Shown here one piece after another: positions 16,593-25,098 of a DNA stretch of 64,000 bases (the first letter of the stretch is position 1; each line of letters begins with the position of its first letter). This DNA comes from DATFTF01 sp963825175. GTDB taxonomy: Bacteria; Acidobacteriota; Thermoanaerobaculia; UBA5066; Gp7-AA6. The position numbers and the translations under genes were made by a program. The notes under the pieces were generated by a model, which worked only from the letters and a program-made list of their open reading frames with translations, made no database searches and was not told the origin of the DNA. The DNA is taken from positions 1,736,001-1,800,000 of the forward strand of contig CAWGSA010000002.1 of the NCBI GenBank assembly GCA_963825175.1. Reading direction: 5' to 3'.

Positions 16593-17800
16593 ATGCCGGA
16601 ATCCAAGTACCTCATCGTCGGCGGGGGAATGGCCGCCGACGCGGCCGTGCGCGGGATCCGCGAGGTCGATCCGAAAGGCTCGATCGCGGTGGTCACGGCC
16701 GAGAGTGCTGCGCCCTACAAGAGACCGCCCCTGACCAAGGGGCTCTGGAAGGGCGAGGCCTTCGACTCCATCTGGCTGGGGACCGAGAAGCTCGGCGTGG
16801 AGCTCGTCCGGGAGCGGCGCATCCTCGGCCTGGATCCGGCGAAGAAGACGGCGGTGGACGACCGGGGCGCCTCCTACGGATTCGGCAAGGCGCTCCTGGC
16901 GACCGGGGGACGCCGCGGAAGCTCTCCTTCGCCGACGAGGGCGTCATCTATTTCCGCACCGCGGCGGACTACGAGAAGCTCCGGCGCCTGGCCGAATCCC
17001 GAAGCGCGTTCGCGGTGATCGGCGGCGGCTTCATCGGCTCGGAGATCGCGGCGGCGCTGGCCTTGAACGGCCGGAAGGTCACGCTGATCTTTCCGGGACC
17101 GGCTATCGGGGCGCGCGTCTTCCCCCGCGGGCTCGCCGACTTCGTGACCGGCTACTACCGGGACAAGGGCGTGACGGTCGCGGCGGGCGAGACGGTCACC
17201 GGCCTCGAGCGGCGTGGGCGTGGAGAGTCCTTCGCGGTCCGGACGCGCGGTCACGGCGAGGTGACCGTGGACGCCGTGGTCGCCGGTCTGGGCATCGCTC
17301 CCGACGTCGAGCTCGCGCAGAGCGCGGGCCTGAAGATCGAGGACGGCATCGTGGTCGACGAGCTCCTGCGCACGAGTACGCCGGACGTGTTCGCCGCCGG
17401 CGACGCGGCCGCGTTCTTCAACCCCGCGCTCGGAAAGCGCATCCGCGTCGAGCACGAGGACAACGCCGTCACCATGGGGCGGGCGGCGGGCCGCAGCATG
17501 GCCGGCCGCGGCGAGCCGTACCGGCACCTTCCTTCGTTCTATTCCGATCTCTTCGACCTGGGGTACGAGGCGGTGGGCGAGACAGACGCGCGGCTGTCGA
17601 CGTTCGAGGACTGGAAGGAGCCCTTCCGCGAGGGCGTCGTCTACTACCTCGACGGCGGACGGGTGCGGGGCGTTCTCCTCTGGAACGTCTGGAACCAGGT
17701 GGACGCGGCGCGCGCCCTGATCGCCGAGCCGGGACCTTTCGAGGCCAAGGACCTCAAGGGGCGCCTGCCGGCGCCGACCGCGGGCGCTTCGCCGCCGTAG
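16593..17800 (+). CDS. FAD/NAD(P)-dependent ferredoxin (rubredoxin) reductase-like protein, with a frameshift
   Basis: A pyridine-nucleotide disulfide oxidoreductase fold resembling apoptosis-inducing-factor or ferredoxin reductases. The FAD motif IVGGGMAADAAVRGI begins at ATG 16593 after a GGAG ribosome-binding site. The NAD motif VIGGGFIGSEIAAAL and the FAD-contact motif STPDVFAAGDAA lie downstream in a different frame. The break is at the G5 run at 16905-16909: one added base would restore TGGTPRKLSF across the junction, so this looks like a single-base loss in a homopolymer. Either an assembly error or a recent inactivation is possible; everything after the shift is intact, which favours error. 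The repaired protein would be about 400 residues. Confidence 0.8.
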
Positions 17801-18389
17801 GGGCGGTCCAATCCGCGAAAATTGCGGCGACCCTCGCGCGCAGGTCTTCGAGCGTCCCATCGTTGGCGACGACGTCGCTCGCCCGGTCGAACGCCACCGC
17901 CGGCGAGATCTGCGCGGCGATCCGCCGCTCGGCGTCTTCGGGATCGCCCCCGCGCGCGGTCCAGCGGCGGATGCGCTCGCCGCGCGGAGCGGTGATCAGG
18001 AGAACGCGGTCGAGGTTCGCGTCGCCCCGCGCCTCCAGCAGCTGCGAGGCCTCGGCCACGGCCACGGCGGCGCCGGCCCGCTCGGCCTCCTGGAAGCGGC
18101 GGGTGATCTCGGCGATCACCAGCGGATGGATCTTCGCCTCCAGGGCGTGGCGCCGGGCCGGATCGGTGAACACGATCTCGGCAATGCGGGCGCGGTCGAT
18201 GCGTCCGTGCCGATCGAGGACCGCATCGCCGAACAGCTCCCGCGCAGCGGCCTGGCCCGCGCCGCCCGGCTCGTAAAGCTCCCGCACGATCGCGTCGGCG
18301 TCGAAGACGCTCGCGCCGAGCTCCCGCAGGAACCCGGCGGCCGCGGATTTGCCGGTGGCGAGCCCGCCCGTCAGCCCGACGCGCAACAT
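17754..18389 (-). CDS. coaE: Dephospho-CoA kinase
   Basis: A 211-residue P-loop kinase catalysing the last step of coenzyme A synthesis. The N-terminus MLRVGLTGGLATGKSAA contains the Walker A motif GGLATGKS; FDADAIVRELYEPGG and KIHPLVIAEI are the substrate and lid segments characteristic of CoaE. ATG 18389 is chosen because the P-loop must sit close to the N-terminus; the open frame upstream consists of repeat-array sequence. The 3' end overlaps the convergent reductase gene by 47 bases, an unusually long tail-to-tail overlap. Confidence 0.95.
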   Translation of the reverse strand: MLRVGLTGGLATGKSAAAGFLRELGASVFDADAIVRELYEPGGAGQAAARELFGDAVLDRHGRIDRARIAEIVFTDPARRHALEAKIHPLVIAEITRRFQEAERAGAAVAVAEASQLLEARGDANLDRVLLITAPRGERIRRWTARGGDPEDAERRIAAQISPAVAFDRASDVVANDGTLEDLRARVAAIFADWTAPTAAKRPRSAPAGAP

Positions 18390-18394
18390 GCTGG

Positions 18395-18471
18395 GAGTTC
18401 GAACTTCAATGTTCTGAGTTCGAAGAGCTACGGAGCGTTCCACGTTGAACTTTGAACCTGGAACATTGCAC
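18395..18471. repeat. Eleven degenerate heptamers forming an inverted pair
   Basis: The spacer between the amidohydrolase stop and the coaE start divides into 7-base units such as GAGTTCG, AACTTCA, ATGTTCT, GTTGAAC, TTTGAAC and CTGGAAC. The 19-base arm at 18407-18425 pairs with 18450-18468 over its whole length, with three G-U pairs and one mismatch if transcribed from the + strand. Confidence 0.7.
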
Positions 18472-18473
18472 TC

Positions 18474-19760
18474 TCATCGCGGTCCCGTCACCACCTCGCC
18501 ATCCTTCATTACCCAGTCGATCTTCGACAGGACGGACACGTCCTTGAGCGGATCTCCGGATACGGCGACCAGATCGGCCCAAGCACCTGGTTCGACGACG
18601 CCGACCTTTCCGGTCAGGCCGAGAAGCTCCGCGGCGACCGTGGTGGCGGTGCGGATGGCCTCGATCGGAGTCATCCCCATGCGGACCTCGTGCTCGAACT
18701 CCTGCGCCTGGTTGATCTCGGTCCAGGGGAAGCCGCCGGCGTCGGTGCCGAACACGATCTTGACGCCGGCCTTGCGGCAGTTGTCGATCGACCTGGCCTG
18801 GATCTTCGGCATCTCCGCCCAGATCGGCGCGCCGGCCTGGGCCCGCGGCTGCGCGACGTAGGCGGAGACGGTCAGAGTGGGGCAGTAGAAGATGCCCTTG
18901 GCGGCCATGATTTTCGCCATCTCCGGCCGGATCGAGTCGCCGTGCTCGATCGAATCGACGCCGGCCTCCACCGCGATGCGCAGTCCGGTATCCGACGTCG
19001 CGTGCGCGGCCACATGGATCCCGTGCGCGTGCGCCTCGGAGACGACCGCGACGATCTCGTCTTTGGTCCAGTTCGGCGGCGAGTCGACCCAGCCGTCGGA
19101 GGTCAGGTGCAGGCCGCCGGTGTTCGCATAGATCTTGATCCAGTTGACGCCATAGGAGATCTGTTCGCGCACCGCCTTGCGGCAGCCGTCGGCGCCGTCG
19201 CAGATCTGGACGCCTGTGGGGAAGGCCCAATCGGGGCGGAAGTGCGTGATCGGATAGCTCCCGGTCGTCGAGAGCGCCCGCCCGACGACAAAGAGGCGCG
19301 GCCCCGGGACCACGCCCTCGTTGACCGCGTCGCGCAGGGCCACGTCATCGTAGGACGCGCCCTCGGTCTCCAGGTCCCGCATCGTGGTGAACCCGTGCTC
19401 GAGCGCGATCTTCAGGGCCCGGACGGCCCGGGCGACCCGGTGCCCCGGGTACTCCTTTAGGATCTGCTCCTCGTACTCCGGCGCCGTGGCGTCGCCCTGC
19501 AGAAGGATGTGGGTGTGCACGTCGGCCAGGCCCGGCAGCAGCGTCCGGTCGCCCACGTCGATCACGCGCGCGCCAGCGGGAACGGTCGAGCCAACAATCT
19601 CTACCTTGTGACCCTTCACGACGACGACGGGATGCTCGACGTAGCGCCCGGTCTTGACGTCCAGCAGCCGCGCCGCCTTGACGGCGACCGGAGCCGGCTC
19701 AGCGGCGGGGGCCGCGGCCGCCGCCGCCAACCCCAGCAGGATCGCGCAGATCGTCTTCAT
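18474..19760 (-). CDS. Exported metal-dependent amidohydrolase
   Basis: A 428-residue protein with a signal peptide (MKTICAILLGLAAAAAAPAA) starting at ATG 19760, preceded by the strong ribosome-binding site GGAGGGG. It is of the imidazolonepropionase/prolidase-like amidohydrolase class: metal-binding HTH in GLADVHTHI, histidines in HVAAHATSDTG and SIEHGD, and a catalytic Asp in GTDAGGFPW, closing with PGAWADLVAVSGDP. Exported members of this class in environmental bacteria often act on dipeptides or cyclic amides; the substrate here cannot be assigned. The gene appears monocistronic. A pair of CCCTCTCC hairpins lies just upstream. Confidence 0.9.
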   Translation of the reverse strand: MKTICAILLGLAAAAAAPAAEPAPVAVKAARLLDVKTGRYVEHPVVVVKGHKVEIVGSTVPAGARVIDVGDRTLLPGLADVHTHILLQGDATAPEYEEQILKEYPGHRVARAVRALKIALEHGFTTMRDLETEGASYDDVALRDAVNEGVVPGPRLFVVGRALSTTGSYPITHFRPDWAFPTGVQICDGADGCRKAVREQISYGVNWIKIYANTGGLHLTSDGWVDSPPNWTKDEIVAVVSEAHAHGIHVAAHATSDTGLRIAVEAGVDSIEHGDSIRPEMAKIMAAKGIFYCPTLTVSAYVAQPRAQAGAPIWAEMPKIQARSIDNCRKAGVKIVFGTDAGGFPWTEINQAQEFEHEVRMGMTPIEAIRTATTVAAELLGLTGKVGVVEPGAWADLVAVSGDPLKDVSVLSKIDWVMKDGEVVTGPR

Positions 19761-19814
19761 GTTCCCCTCCTGCCTTGCGAAGCGAGAAGGAGAGGATATG
19801 CCACGTCCGCGTCG

Positions 19815-19877
19815 CCCTCTCCCGGCGAGAGAGGGTCGGAACCCCTCACCCTTGCCCTCTCCCCTCACGGGAGAGGG
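19815..19877. repeat. Two adjacent hairpins of the CCCTCTCC...GGAGAGGG type
   Basis: Hairpin one: CCCTCTC (19815-19821) with GAGAGGG (19829-19835). Hairpin two: CCCTCTCCC (19855-19863) with GGGAGAGGG (19869-19877). The spacer between them includes CCCCTCACCC, resembling the second loop. It lies between the stop of the glycine-zipper protein gene and the start of the amidohydrolase, both on the - strand, so it may be a terminator or a dispersed palindromic repeat. Confidence 0.7.
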
Positions 19878-19907
19878 TACGGGAATTGGCCAGCGACGCG
19901 ACCGCGG

Positions 19908-20702
19908 CTAGCGTTCGACGGTTTCGGCTGGTCTCCTCACCCAGACGTCCCGCGCGTGCGCCTGCCCGCGCTCGTAGCCCCGCCGGAAGGCCTCCTCCCG
20001 GAAGCTTTCGGCGTAGCGGTCGCGGACGTGCTTCGGGATGTCCTCATACCGGCGGCCCCGGCTGTCCGGGTGCAGGGCGGCCGTGAAGCCGCGGCGGTAA
20101 TGGTGTTCGTGCGCGCCGAAGTCGCCGCCGTCCTTTTCGTAATGCTCCTTCTCCGAGTCACGGATGCCGACCCACCAGCGGTCGCGCGCCGCGTCGAGGG
20201 TTTCCGCGCCCGCCTCCTCGAGCCCGCGCCGCGCTTTTTCGCCTTCCTCCTCCGAGTCGGCGAGCACGAAGACGATCGACCGGCCCAGAGCCAGGGCGTC
20301 CTCGTACAGATTCAGCTCGTCCTTGGGCAAGCCCTGCTCCGTCTTCTCTTCCAGCGCTCCGCCCGCTGCGGCCCCTCCGATCGCGCCTCCCGCTCCGAAC
20401 AGCGCCGCGGCCGCGAGTCCGATCGCCGTCACCGCGCCGACTCCCGGGATGAGGAGGCTCGCGGCCGCCGCGCCCAGCCCCAGTCCGGCGGACGCCCCCA
20501 CCGCCGCGCCCACGACTCCGCCCACGGCCTTGCCCATGCCGGGCTGTTCTGCGTCGTCGGTAGGGACGGCCGACAGATCCTCCGAGGCCGTCTCGGGAAG
20601 GAGGAGTTGGATGTGATCCGCGGGGATCGCAAGCGAGCGCAAGGCGCGCACCGCCTGCTCGGCGCCCGAACGCGAGGAGAAGATCCCGACAGCCGTCTCC
20701 AT
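19908..20702 (-). CDS. Glycine-zipper stress protein (general stress protein 17M-like N-terminus)
   Basis: A 264-residue protein starting METAVGIFSSRSG at ATG 20702 after a GAGGGGG ribosome-binding site. Residues 1-40 resemble the small alpha/beta domain of general stress proteins (SRSGAEQAVRALRSLAIPAD). Residues of about 70-130 are a glycine/alanine-rich double membrane-inserting zipper (GKAVGGVVGAAVGASAGLG and a second stretch). A second copy of the alpha/beta fold follows (RSIVFVLADSEEEGEKARRG), then a charged, histidine-rich tail. The likely role is membrane-associated stress protection, inferred from its neighbours, a PRC-barrel protein and a DJ-1/PfpI protein in the same direction. Confidence 0.7.
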   Translation of the reverse strand: METAVGIFSSRSGAEQAVRALRSLAIPADHIQLLLPETASEDLSAVPTDDAEQPGMGKAVGGVVGAAVGASAGLGLGAAAASLLIPGVGAVTAIGLAAAALFGAGGAIGGAAAGGALEEKTEQGLPKDELNLYEDALALGRSIVFVLADSEEEGEKARRGLEEAGAETLDAARDRWWVGIRDSEKEHYEKDGGDFGAHEHHYRRGFTAALHPDSRGRRYEDIPKHVRDRYAESFREEAFRRGYERGQAHARDVWVRRPAETVER

Positions 20703-20794
20703 GGAGTCCCCCTCTCTGGTTGGAGCGAATGGAAAGACGTCCGGACGGGGCAAAACGCACAGCCGCGCTGCGCCCGCCCGGACGCCCCGCTCGA

Positions 20795-21160
20795 CTACTC
20801 CCAATACGGGCGGACGTTGTAGTACCGATAGACCTCCGTCTCGAAGTCCCTGCCTGTGCCGGGCCAGTCGTCCTTATCGAATCCGGGCGCGTTCTTCAGG
20901 CGATCCTTGGACGCGTCCAGGACGAAGCAATGACGTTCGGTGTCCAGCTTCATGGCCTGCCAGGGAACGGCGAACAGTTTGTCGCCCATTCCCAGAAAGC
21001 CGCCGAACGACAGAACGCAGTAGGCAATGCGCCCCGTGTCCAGATCGATCATGTAATCCTGGATCGCGCCGAGGTCTTCGCCCGCGGCGTTGACCACTTT
21101 TTCGTTCTTCAGCGTGTCCGCGGAGAGAACCTGCGGACGTTCCATCACCGTGCGTGCCAT
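20795..21160 (-). CDS. PRC-barrel domain protein
   Basis: A 121-residue protein with a PRC-barrel fold: LSADTLKNEKVVNAAGEDLG, a DYMIDLDTGRIAYCVLSFGG strand pair and a FAVPWQAMKLD strand match the family order. The C-terminus carries an aromatic tail (YRYYNVRPYWE). ATG 21160 is supported by the ribosome-binding site GGAAGGAG. Stand-alone PRC-barrel proteins of this type are common in bacteria with stress-linked genes and are thought to be protein- or membrane-adaptor modules; no enzymatic role is expected. It lies between the glycine-zipper gene (92-base gap) and the PfpI gene (31-base gap), all on one strand. Confidence 0.85.
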   Translation of the reverse strand: MARTVMERPQVLSADTLKNEKVVNAAGEDLGAIQDYMIDLDTGRIAYCVLSFGGFLGMGDKLFAVPWQAMKLDTERHCFVLDASKDRLKNAPGFDKDDWPGTGRDFETEVYRYYNVRPYWE

Positions 21161-21191
21161 GAAGGTCTCCTTCCGGAAAATGGGGTTGATC

Positions 21192-21769
21192 TCAGCCGGC
21201 CCGGCGCATCTGCCCGTGCCGGCCTTCCGCGAATTGCTCGATCATCTCGTCGTTGAACGCCGGGATGTCCGCCGGCTTGCGGCTGGTGACCAGGCCGCCG
21301 TCGACGACGACCTCCTCGTCGACCCACTGGGCGCCCGCGTTGCGGAGATCGGTCTCCAGGGACGGCCAGGACGTCATGCGGCGGCCGCGGGCGACGCCGG
21401 CGTCGATGAGCGTCCAGGGCCCGTGGCAGATCGCCGCGATCGGTTTGCCGGCGCCGGCGAACGCCTTCACGAAGGCGACCGCCTTCGGGTTCCAGCGCAG
21501 CTTGTCGGGGTTCATCACCCCGCCGGGGAGCAGCAGCGCGTCGAAGTCCTCCGCGTTCGCCCCGTCGAGCGGCGTGTCGACGGAGAACTCGTCGCCCCAC
21601 TCCTTGTGCTTCCACCCTTTCACCTTGCCTCCCGCCGGGGAGACGATGTCGGCCTTCGCGCCGGCGTCGAGAAGGCTTTTTGCGGGTCGGTCAGCTCCAC
21701 CTGCTCGAATCCGTCCTCGACCAGGATGGCGACTCTCTTTCCTGCCAATCGCTTCGATCGCTTTTCCAT
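21192..21769 (-). CDS. DJ-1/PfpI family protein, with a frameshift
   Basis: The protein starts MEKRSKRLAGKRVAILVEDG at ATG 21769 after GGGAGG, and its first strand and EQVELTDP segment are normal. After the A5 run near 21684 the frame is lost; one extra A would give KSLLDAGAKADIVSPAGGK and join the downstream piece KGWKHKEWGDEFSVDTPLDG. The nucleophile elbow AAICHGPWTL carries the active-site cysteine. The repaired protein is about 192 residues, the normal length for YhbO/PfpI-like proteins, which act as deglycases, glyoxalases or chaperones in stress responses. A single homopolymer-length change suggests an assembly error more than true inactivation. Confidence 0.82.
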
Positions 21770-21950
21770 GAATGACCTCCCGAAGATTGGAATAGCACGC
21801 GCAAACCCGACGCGCGAGACGCTCGCGGCGCTCGGAATCGCGGACGCTTCAAGCCGACGGAAGGAGCAAGAACCGAGCCAGGCAATACCTACCGCGCTCG
21901 GCCCAGGACGCACTTCTCGCGGCGCGCCGGACGCGGACGAGGACGCGATT

Positions 21951-23306
21951 TCAGGCCGGCTCGGAGCGGGCCGACTCGACGGCGGGCAGCGGCAGCGACA
22001 GACGGGCCACCGCGCCGCGCGCGCCGGAGCGATTCTGCAGCGTGAGCGAGCCGCCGTGGGCCTCGGCGATCTGCCGCGAAAGCACCAGGCCGATGCCCGA
22101 TCCGCCGGGCTTGGTGGTGAAGAAGGGGACGAAGAGATTGGTCGTGCTCGAGAGGCCAGGCCCCTCGTCTTCCACCCGGATCTCCAGCCGCGGGGGATTG
22201 CCGCGCAGGCGCCGCCAGAGGACGGCCACGCCGCCGCCCGTTTCCAGCGCCGCGTCCGCGGCGTTGCGGATGAGGTTGATGAGGACCTGCTCGAGCTGAT
22301 CCGGGTCGGCCGAGACGACCGCGGCGGGGCCGACGGCGACGGAGACGGGGAGGCGCGTCTCCAGGCTCGCGATCCGCTGGACCAGCTCGCCGATCTCGAG
22401 CGTCGAGCGGCGAGGCTCTGGGAGGCGGGCCAGGCGGGCATAGCCTCCGGTGAAGCGCGAGAGAGCCGCGGCCCGCGAGGCGATGACCGACAGGCCCTGC
22501 CGCATGTCCTCGCGCCAGTCGGCGGGGAGCGGATCGGCGCCGACCGTCTTGCCCAGGCTTCCGGCGATCGACTGGATGGGCGCGAGCGAGTTATTGAGCT
22601 CGTGGCCGAGCACGCGGATCAGGCGCTGCCAGGCCTGGCGCTCCTCTTCCCGCAACGGCCGCGAAACGTCGGCGATGACGAGCAACCGGTGCGGCAGTCC
22701 GCCCTGACGGAACGGGCTCGGCCGCACTTCCCATCGGCCGCTTCCTCCGGGAAACGACGCCTCGATGACGCGCGGGGCGTCGAGGTTGAGCGATTCCTCG
22801 AGCCCCAGCTCGGCGGCGCTGCGGGAGAGCAGACGCGGCTCGGGTTGACCGAGGAGGCGCTCGCCGGCGCGGTTGGTGAGCTTCAACCTCTTCTCCGAAT
22901 CGAAGGCGAAGATCGCGACGTCGATCTCCTCCATGACCTTGCGCAGGAGGGCGGTCGCCTCGAGCGCGCCCAGCCGCTGCTCGCGCAGCGTCTCGGTCAG
23001 GGCGTTGATCTCGACCAGGACCTCGCCCAGCGGATCGTCCTTGCGCCCGACGCGCCCGCGGATCGAGAAGTCGTTCTCCCGCATCGCCGAGAGGAGATTG
23101 GCCACGGTCTGGAGCGGCAGCACGAGCTTCTCGCGCAGCGCCGCCGCGCAGCCGAGCCAGAAGAGGAGCATCAGGATGGTCAGCGTCCACTGCGTCCGGG
23201 TGGCGAAATCGCCGGTCCAGAGCAGAACCAGCGCGATCGCCGTCCCCGGCAGGGCCGCCAGGGCCGCGATGGCCTGGATCCGGCGGTCGAAGGAGAGGCG
23301 CCTCAT
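21951..23306 (-). CDS. NtrY-like sensor histidine kinase
   Basis: A 451-residue membrane kinase. Two transmembrane helices (about residues 13-31 and 40-57) flank a very short periplasmic loop, so the signal is probably sensed in or inside the membrane. HAMP (about 58-110) and PAS (about 115-215) domains precede the phosphoacceptor histidine H235 in RVLGHELNNSLAPIQS, the variant H-box typical of NtrY/NtrB kinases. The catalytic ATPase domain shows N (LINLIRNAADAAL), G1 (VEDEGPGL), F (FVPFFTTK) and G2 (GGSGIGLVLS) boxes. The likely partner is the NtrC-family regulator at 26598-27956; the two are separated by an unrelated block. No ribosome-binding site is seen, and the start abuts a heptamer array. 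Confidence 0.88.
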   Translation of the reverse strand: MRRLSFDRRIQAIAALAALPGTAIALVLLWTGDFATRTQWTLTILMLLFWLGCAAALREKLVLPLQTVANLLSAMRENDFSIRGRVGRKDDPLGEVLVEINALTETLREQRLGALEATALLRKVMEEIDVAIFAFDSEKRLKLTNRAGERLLGQPEPRLLSRSAAELGLEESLNLDAPRVIEASFPGGSGRWEVRPSPFRQGGLPHRLLVIADVSRPLREEERQAWQRLIRVLGHELNNSLAPIQSIAGSLGKTVGADPLPADWREDMRQGLSVIASRAAALSRFTGGYARLARLPEPRRSTLEIGELVQRIASLETRLPVSVAVGPAAVVSADPDQLEQVLINLIRNAADAALETGGGVAVLWRRLRGNPPRLEIRVEDEGPGLSSTTNLFVPFFTTKPGGSGIGLVLSRQIAEAHGGSLTLQNRSGARGAVARLSLPLPAVESARSEPA

Positions 23307-23584
23307 GGGATTGGTGATTGGTGATTTGTGATTTGCGATCCGGGCCCCGGGACGGACCGGCGATCGCGAATCACGGAACGAAACTCCGGTTCCGAGTGCC
23401 GAAATCGCAAGCTCGTATTTTAGCGCTGCTCTTCAGCCTCGGTCGCTCGGCGTCCATCGCTCCTCGCGGGCGGCGTGCCCGCAGCGACGGCCTTCAAGGG
23501 GTAACGCTTGGGAGGGAACCGCAAGTCAATACGGAAGGCAAGGGCGCCCGACACGGCTCTGCGTGGCGCCGTGCCCAACGTACC
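23307..23584. other. Spacer between the VWFA-like gene and the sensor kinase
   Basis: No gene is seen. It holds a heptamer array next to the kinase start (23309-23343) and a hairpin GCGGGC-GGCGT-GCCCGC (23466-23482) that could mark the 3' end of the VWFA-like transcript, although no T-run follows. A promoter for the kinase is expected here but I cannot place one convincingly. Confidence 0.5.
23309..23343. repeat. Degenerate 7-bp tandem array (GATTGGT type, 5 units)
   Basis: Units GATTGGT, GATTGGT, GATTTGT, GATTTGC and GATCCGG lie immediately 5' of the kinase start codon. It is another member of the spacer-restricted heptamer set. Confidence 0.7.
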
Positions 23585-24673
23585 TCAGTCTTGGTACCAG
23601 CGGCGGAAAACAGGTATTCCAGGGCGGCCGATCAGCTCGACTTCGACCTGGTGCCACCCTCTCGCCAGGCCCGGATCAGCGAATACGATCTCGTATTCAC
23701 CGCCCGCCAGGATACGTTGTGTCTTTCGGACCGCCAGATCGGCGCAATAAATCATGCCATAGACACAGCCGCCGTTAAAAAGGCCCCCGGTGTCCGCGGC
23801 AAGTTGCTCGAGTCCCGTCTGGAGCGTGTGGCCGTAGTCGCTGACATCCAGCACGTAGACCGCGGCGTCGGCTCGAGTAACGGCTTCGATCATGGCAGGG
23901 TATTCGACGAACCATGGACCCTCCTTGGGCCGGCCAACCATCCACCCATAGAAGATGAGATTCTTCTGGCCGGGCAAGGCCTGGAGCGAAGATCCGATGC
24001 AAGTGATGGCTTTGGAGATCGAGTCCCGTGAGCCACAGGCCGCGATGCCGGCGCTCAGGCTCGGCCCGCCAGGATCCGCAGGACGACCTCTGTACCCGAT
24101 CGCGCGGATCGCCTCGATGGCGCGCCGTAGTGAGGGATGGTCGCTGGTGAAATCCTGGAGGAGACGTAGCGACGAGCCAAAACCGAATATGGCGATCTTC
24201 TCATCGGGCCTTGCCGCGTCCGCGGTCTTTTCGGCGAGCCTCATCATCCGTACGAAACCCGTGTCCTTCTGCCCGGCGATCTCCCACTGGAAGAGCATCA
24301 CCGTCAAACGTCCGGATGGCGGTTCGTGGAGCGCGCCTCGATCCTGGCCCGGATCGGTCGTGCTGGCTGTCTGGGATTCGCCGACGGCAACCGTCGGCGC
24401 ACCTGCACCAGCCGTCTCTTCCGGCGACATCGAATCGACGGCCTCTATCGGCACTTCCTTCCCGTCGACCAGGACTCGAAAGTCCTGCTTAGAGAGGCCG
24501 TCGATCCGGTTCGCAAAACGATCGATGACCCGTCCTCTGAGCACGACCCGCTCGACCCGAATCTGCTCGCTCACCTGCCCAGAAGGCGGGGCCGTTGGCG
24601 TCGGCGGCGCCGATTGAGTCGCGGCGGCCAGCAGGAGCAGCAGCAGGAGCTCAGAGAATGGCACGTCCGCCAC
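23585..24673 (-). CDS. Exported VWFA-related (acidobacterial type) protein
   Basis: A 362-residue protein starting at GTG 24673 with a hydrophobic leader (PFSELLLLLLLAAATQS). After a linker, a Rossmann-like von Willebrand A domain begins at LTVMLFQWEIAG and runs through KNLIFYGWMVG and DAAVYVLDVSDYG to KTQRILAGGEYEIVF. The first metal-site motif DxSxS is replaced by FQWEIAG, so metal-dependent adhesion is doubtful. This matches the VWFA-related domain family expanded in Acidobacteriota, whose role is unknown. An N-terminal segment (VVLRGRVIDRFANRIDGLSK) is the usual preceding beta-rich motif. Base composition looks less GC-rich than the flanking genes, suggesting later acquisition. Confidence 0.78.
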   Translation of the reverse strand: MADVPFSELLLLLLLAAATQSAPPTPTAPPSGQVSEQIRVERVVLRGRVIDRFANRIDGLSKQDFRVLVDGKEVPIEAVDSMSPEETAGAGAPTVAVGESQTASTTDPGQDRGALHEPPSGRLTVMLFQWEIAGQKDTGFVRMMRLAEKTADAARPDEKIAIFGFGSSLRLLQDFTSDHPSLRRAIEAIRAIGYRGRPADPGGPSLSAGIAACGSRDSISKAITCIGSSLQALPGQKNLIFYGWMVGRPKEGPWFVEYPAMIEAVTRADAAVYVLDVSDYGHTLQTGLEQLAADTGGLFNGGCVYGMIYCADLAVRKTQRILAGGEYEIVFADPGLARGWHQVEVELIGRPGIPVFRRWYQD

Positions 24674-24877
24674 GGGGGAATAGACTATCTGCTCCGCGGG
24701 ACCAGCCGAGGGGCGCTGATAGGGTCCCGGGGCGTCAGAGGGTGATTTCTCTCCAACGCCCCGGAGACCTGCGGATTCCCTTCACTCGCAAATTAGAGAA
24801 GTTTCGCCTGGGTTGGTGCAGCCCTGGCCACAGTAGGGGCTCATCGTCGGAGTACAGCCTTCACCGCCTCCTCCTTC
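24674..24877. other. Spacer with a GC-rich hairpin
   Basis: No gene is seen. CCGGGGCGT (24727-24735) pairs perfectly with ACGCCCCGG (24756-24764) around a 20-base loop. On the - strand this lies after the small secreted peptide gene and before the VWFA-like gene, a position fitting a terminator or processing hairpin; no U-run follows. Confidence 0.5.
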
Positions 24878-25098
24878 TCAGTCCCACCAGTCGATGATTT
24901 CGGCGTTCACGCCCCCGACGCCCGAATGCGACTGGCTGCCGTTACACGGCTTGTACCACCCTCCTACCTCGTTCCAGTTGGCGTCGTAGTAGATCACCCA
25001 TCCGCCGAGCGTCGCGCTGCCGCGTGCCGCCGTAGCGAAACCAAGCAGTCCAAGAAGAGCAAGGCCAAGATAGAGTCCGCCCTGATCGATTTCTTCAT
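24878..25098 (-). CDS. Small secreted peptide, DUF6289-like, with a one-base frameshift
   Basis: ATG 25098 follows a good ribosome-binding site (GGAGG, five-base spacing) and begins MKKSIRA. If one G is added to the GG pair near 25077, the frame continues as GLYLGLALLGLLGFATAARG, a signal peptide, then a mature region containing GGWVIYYDANWNEVGG, a single cysteine in YKPCNGS, and an aromatic end IIDWWD. The total would be 73 residues. The YYD...VG...CxG pattern resembles the small secreted DUF6289 family. Without the repair the ATG frame ends after 34 residues. Both the leader and the tail are well formed, which favours a real gene with a sequencing error. No function is known. Confidence 0.6.
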
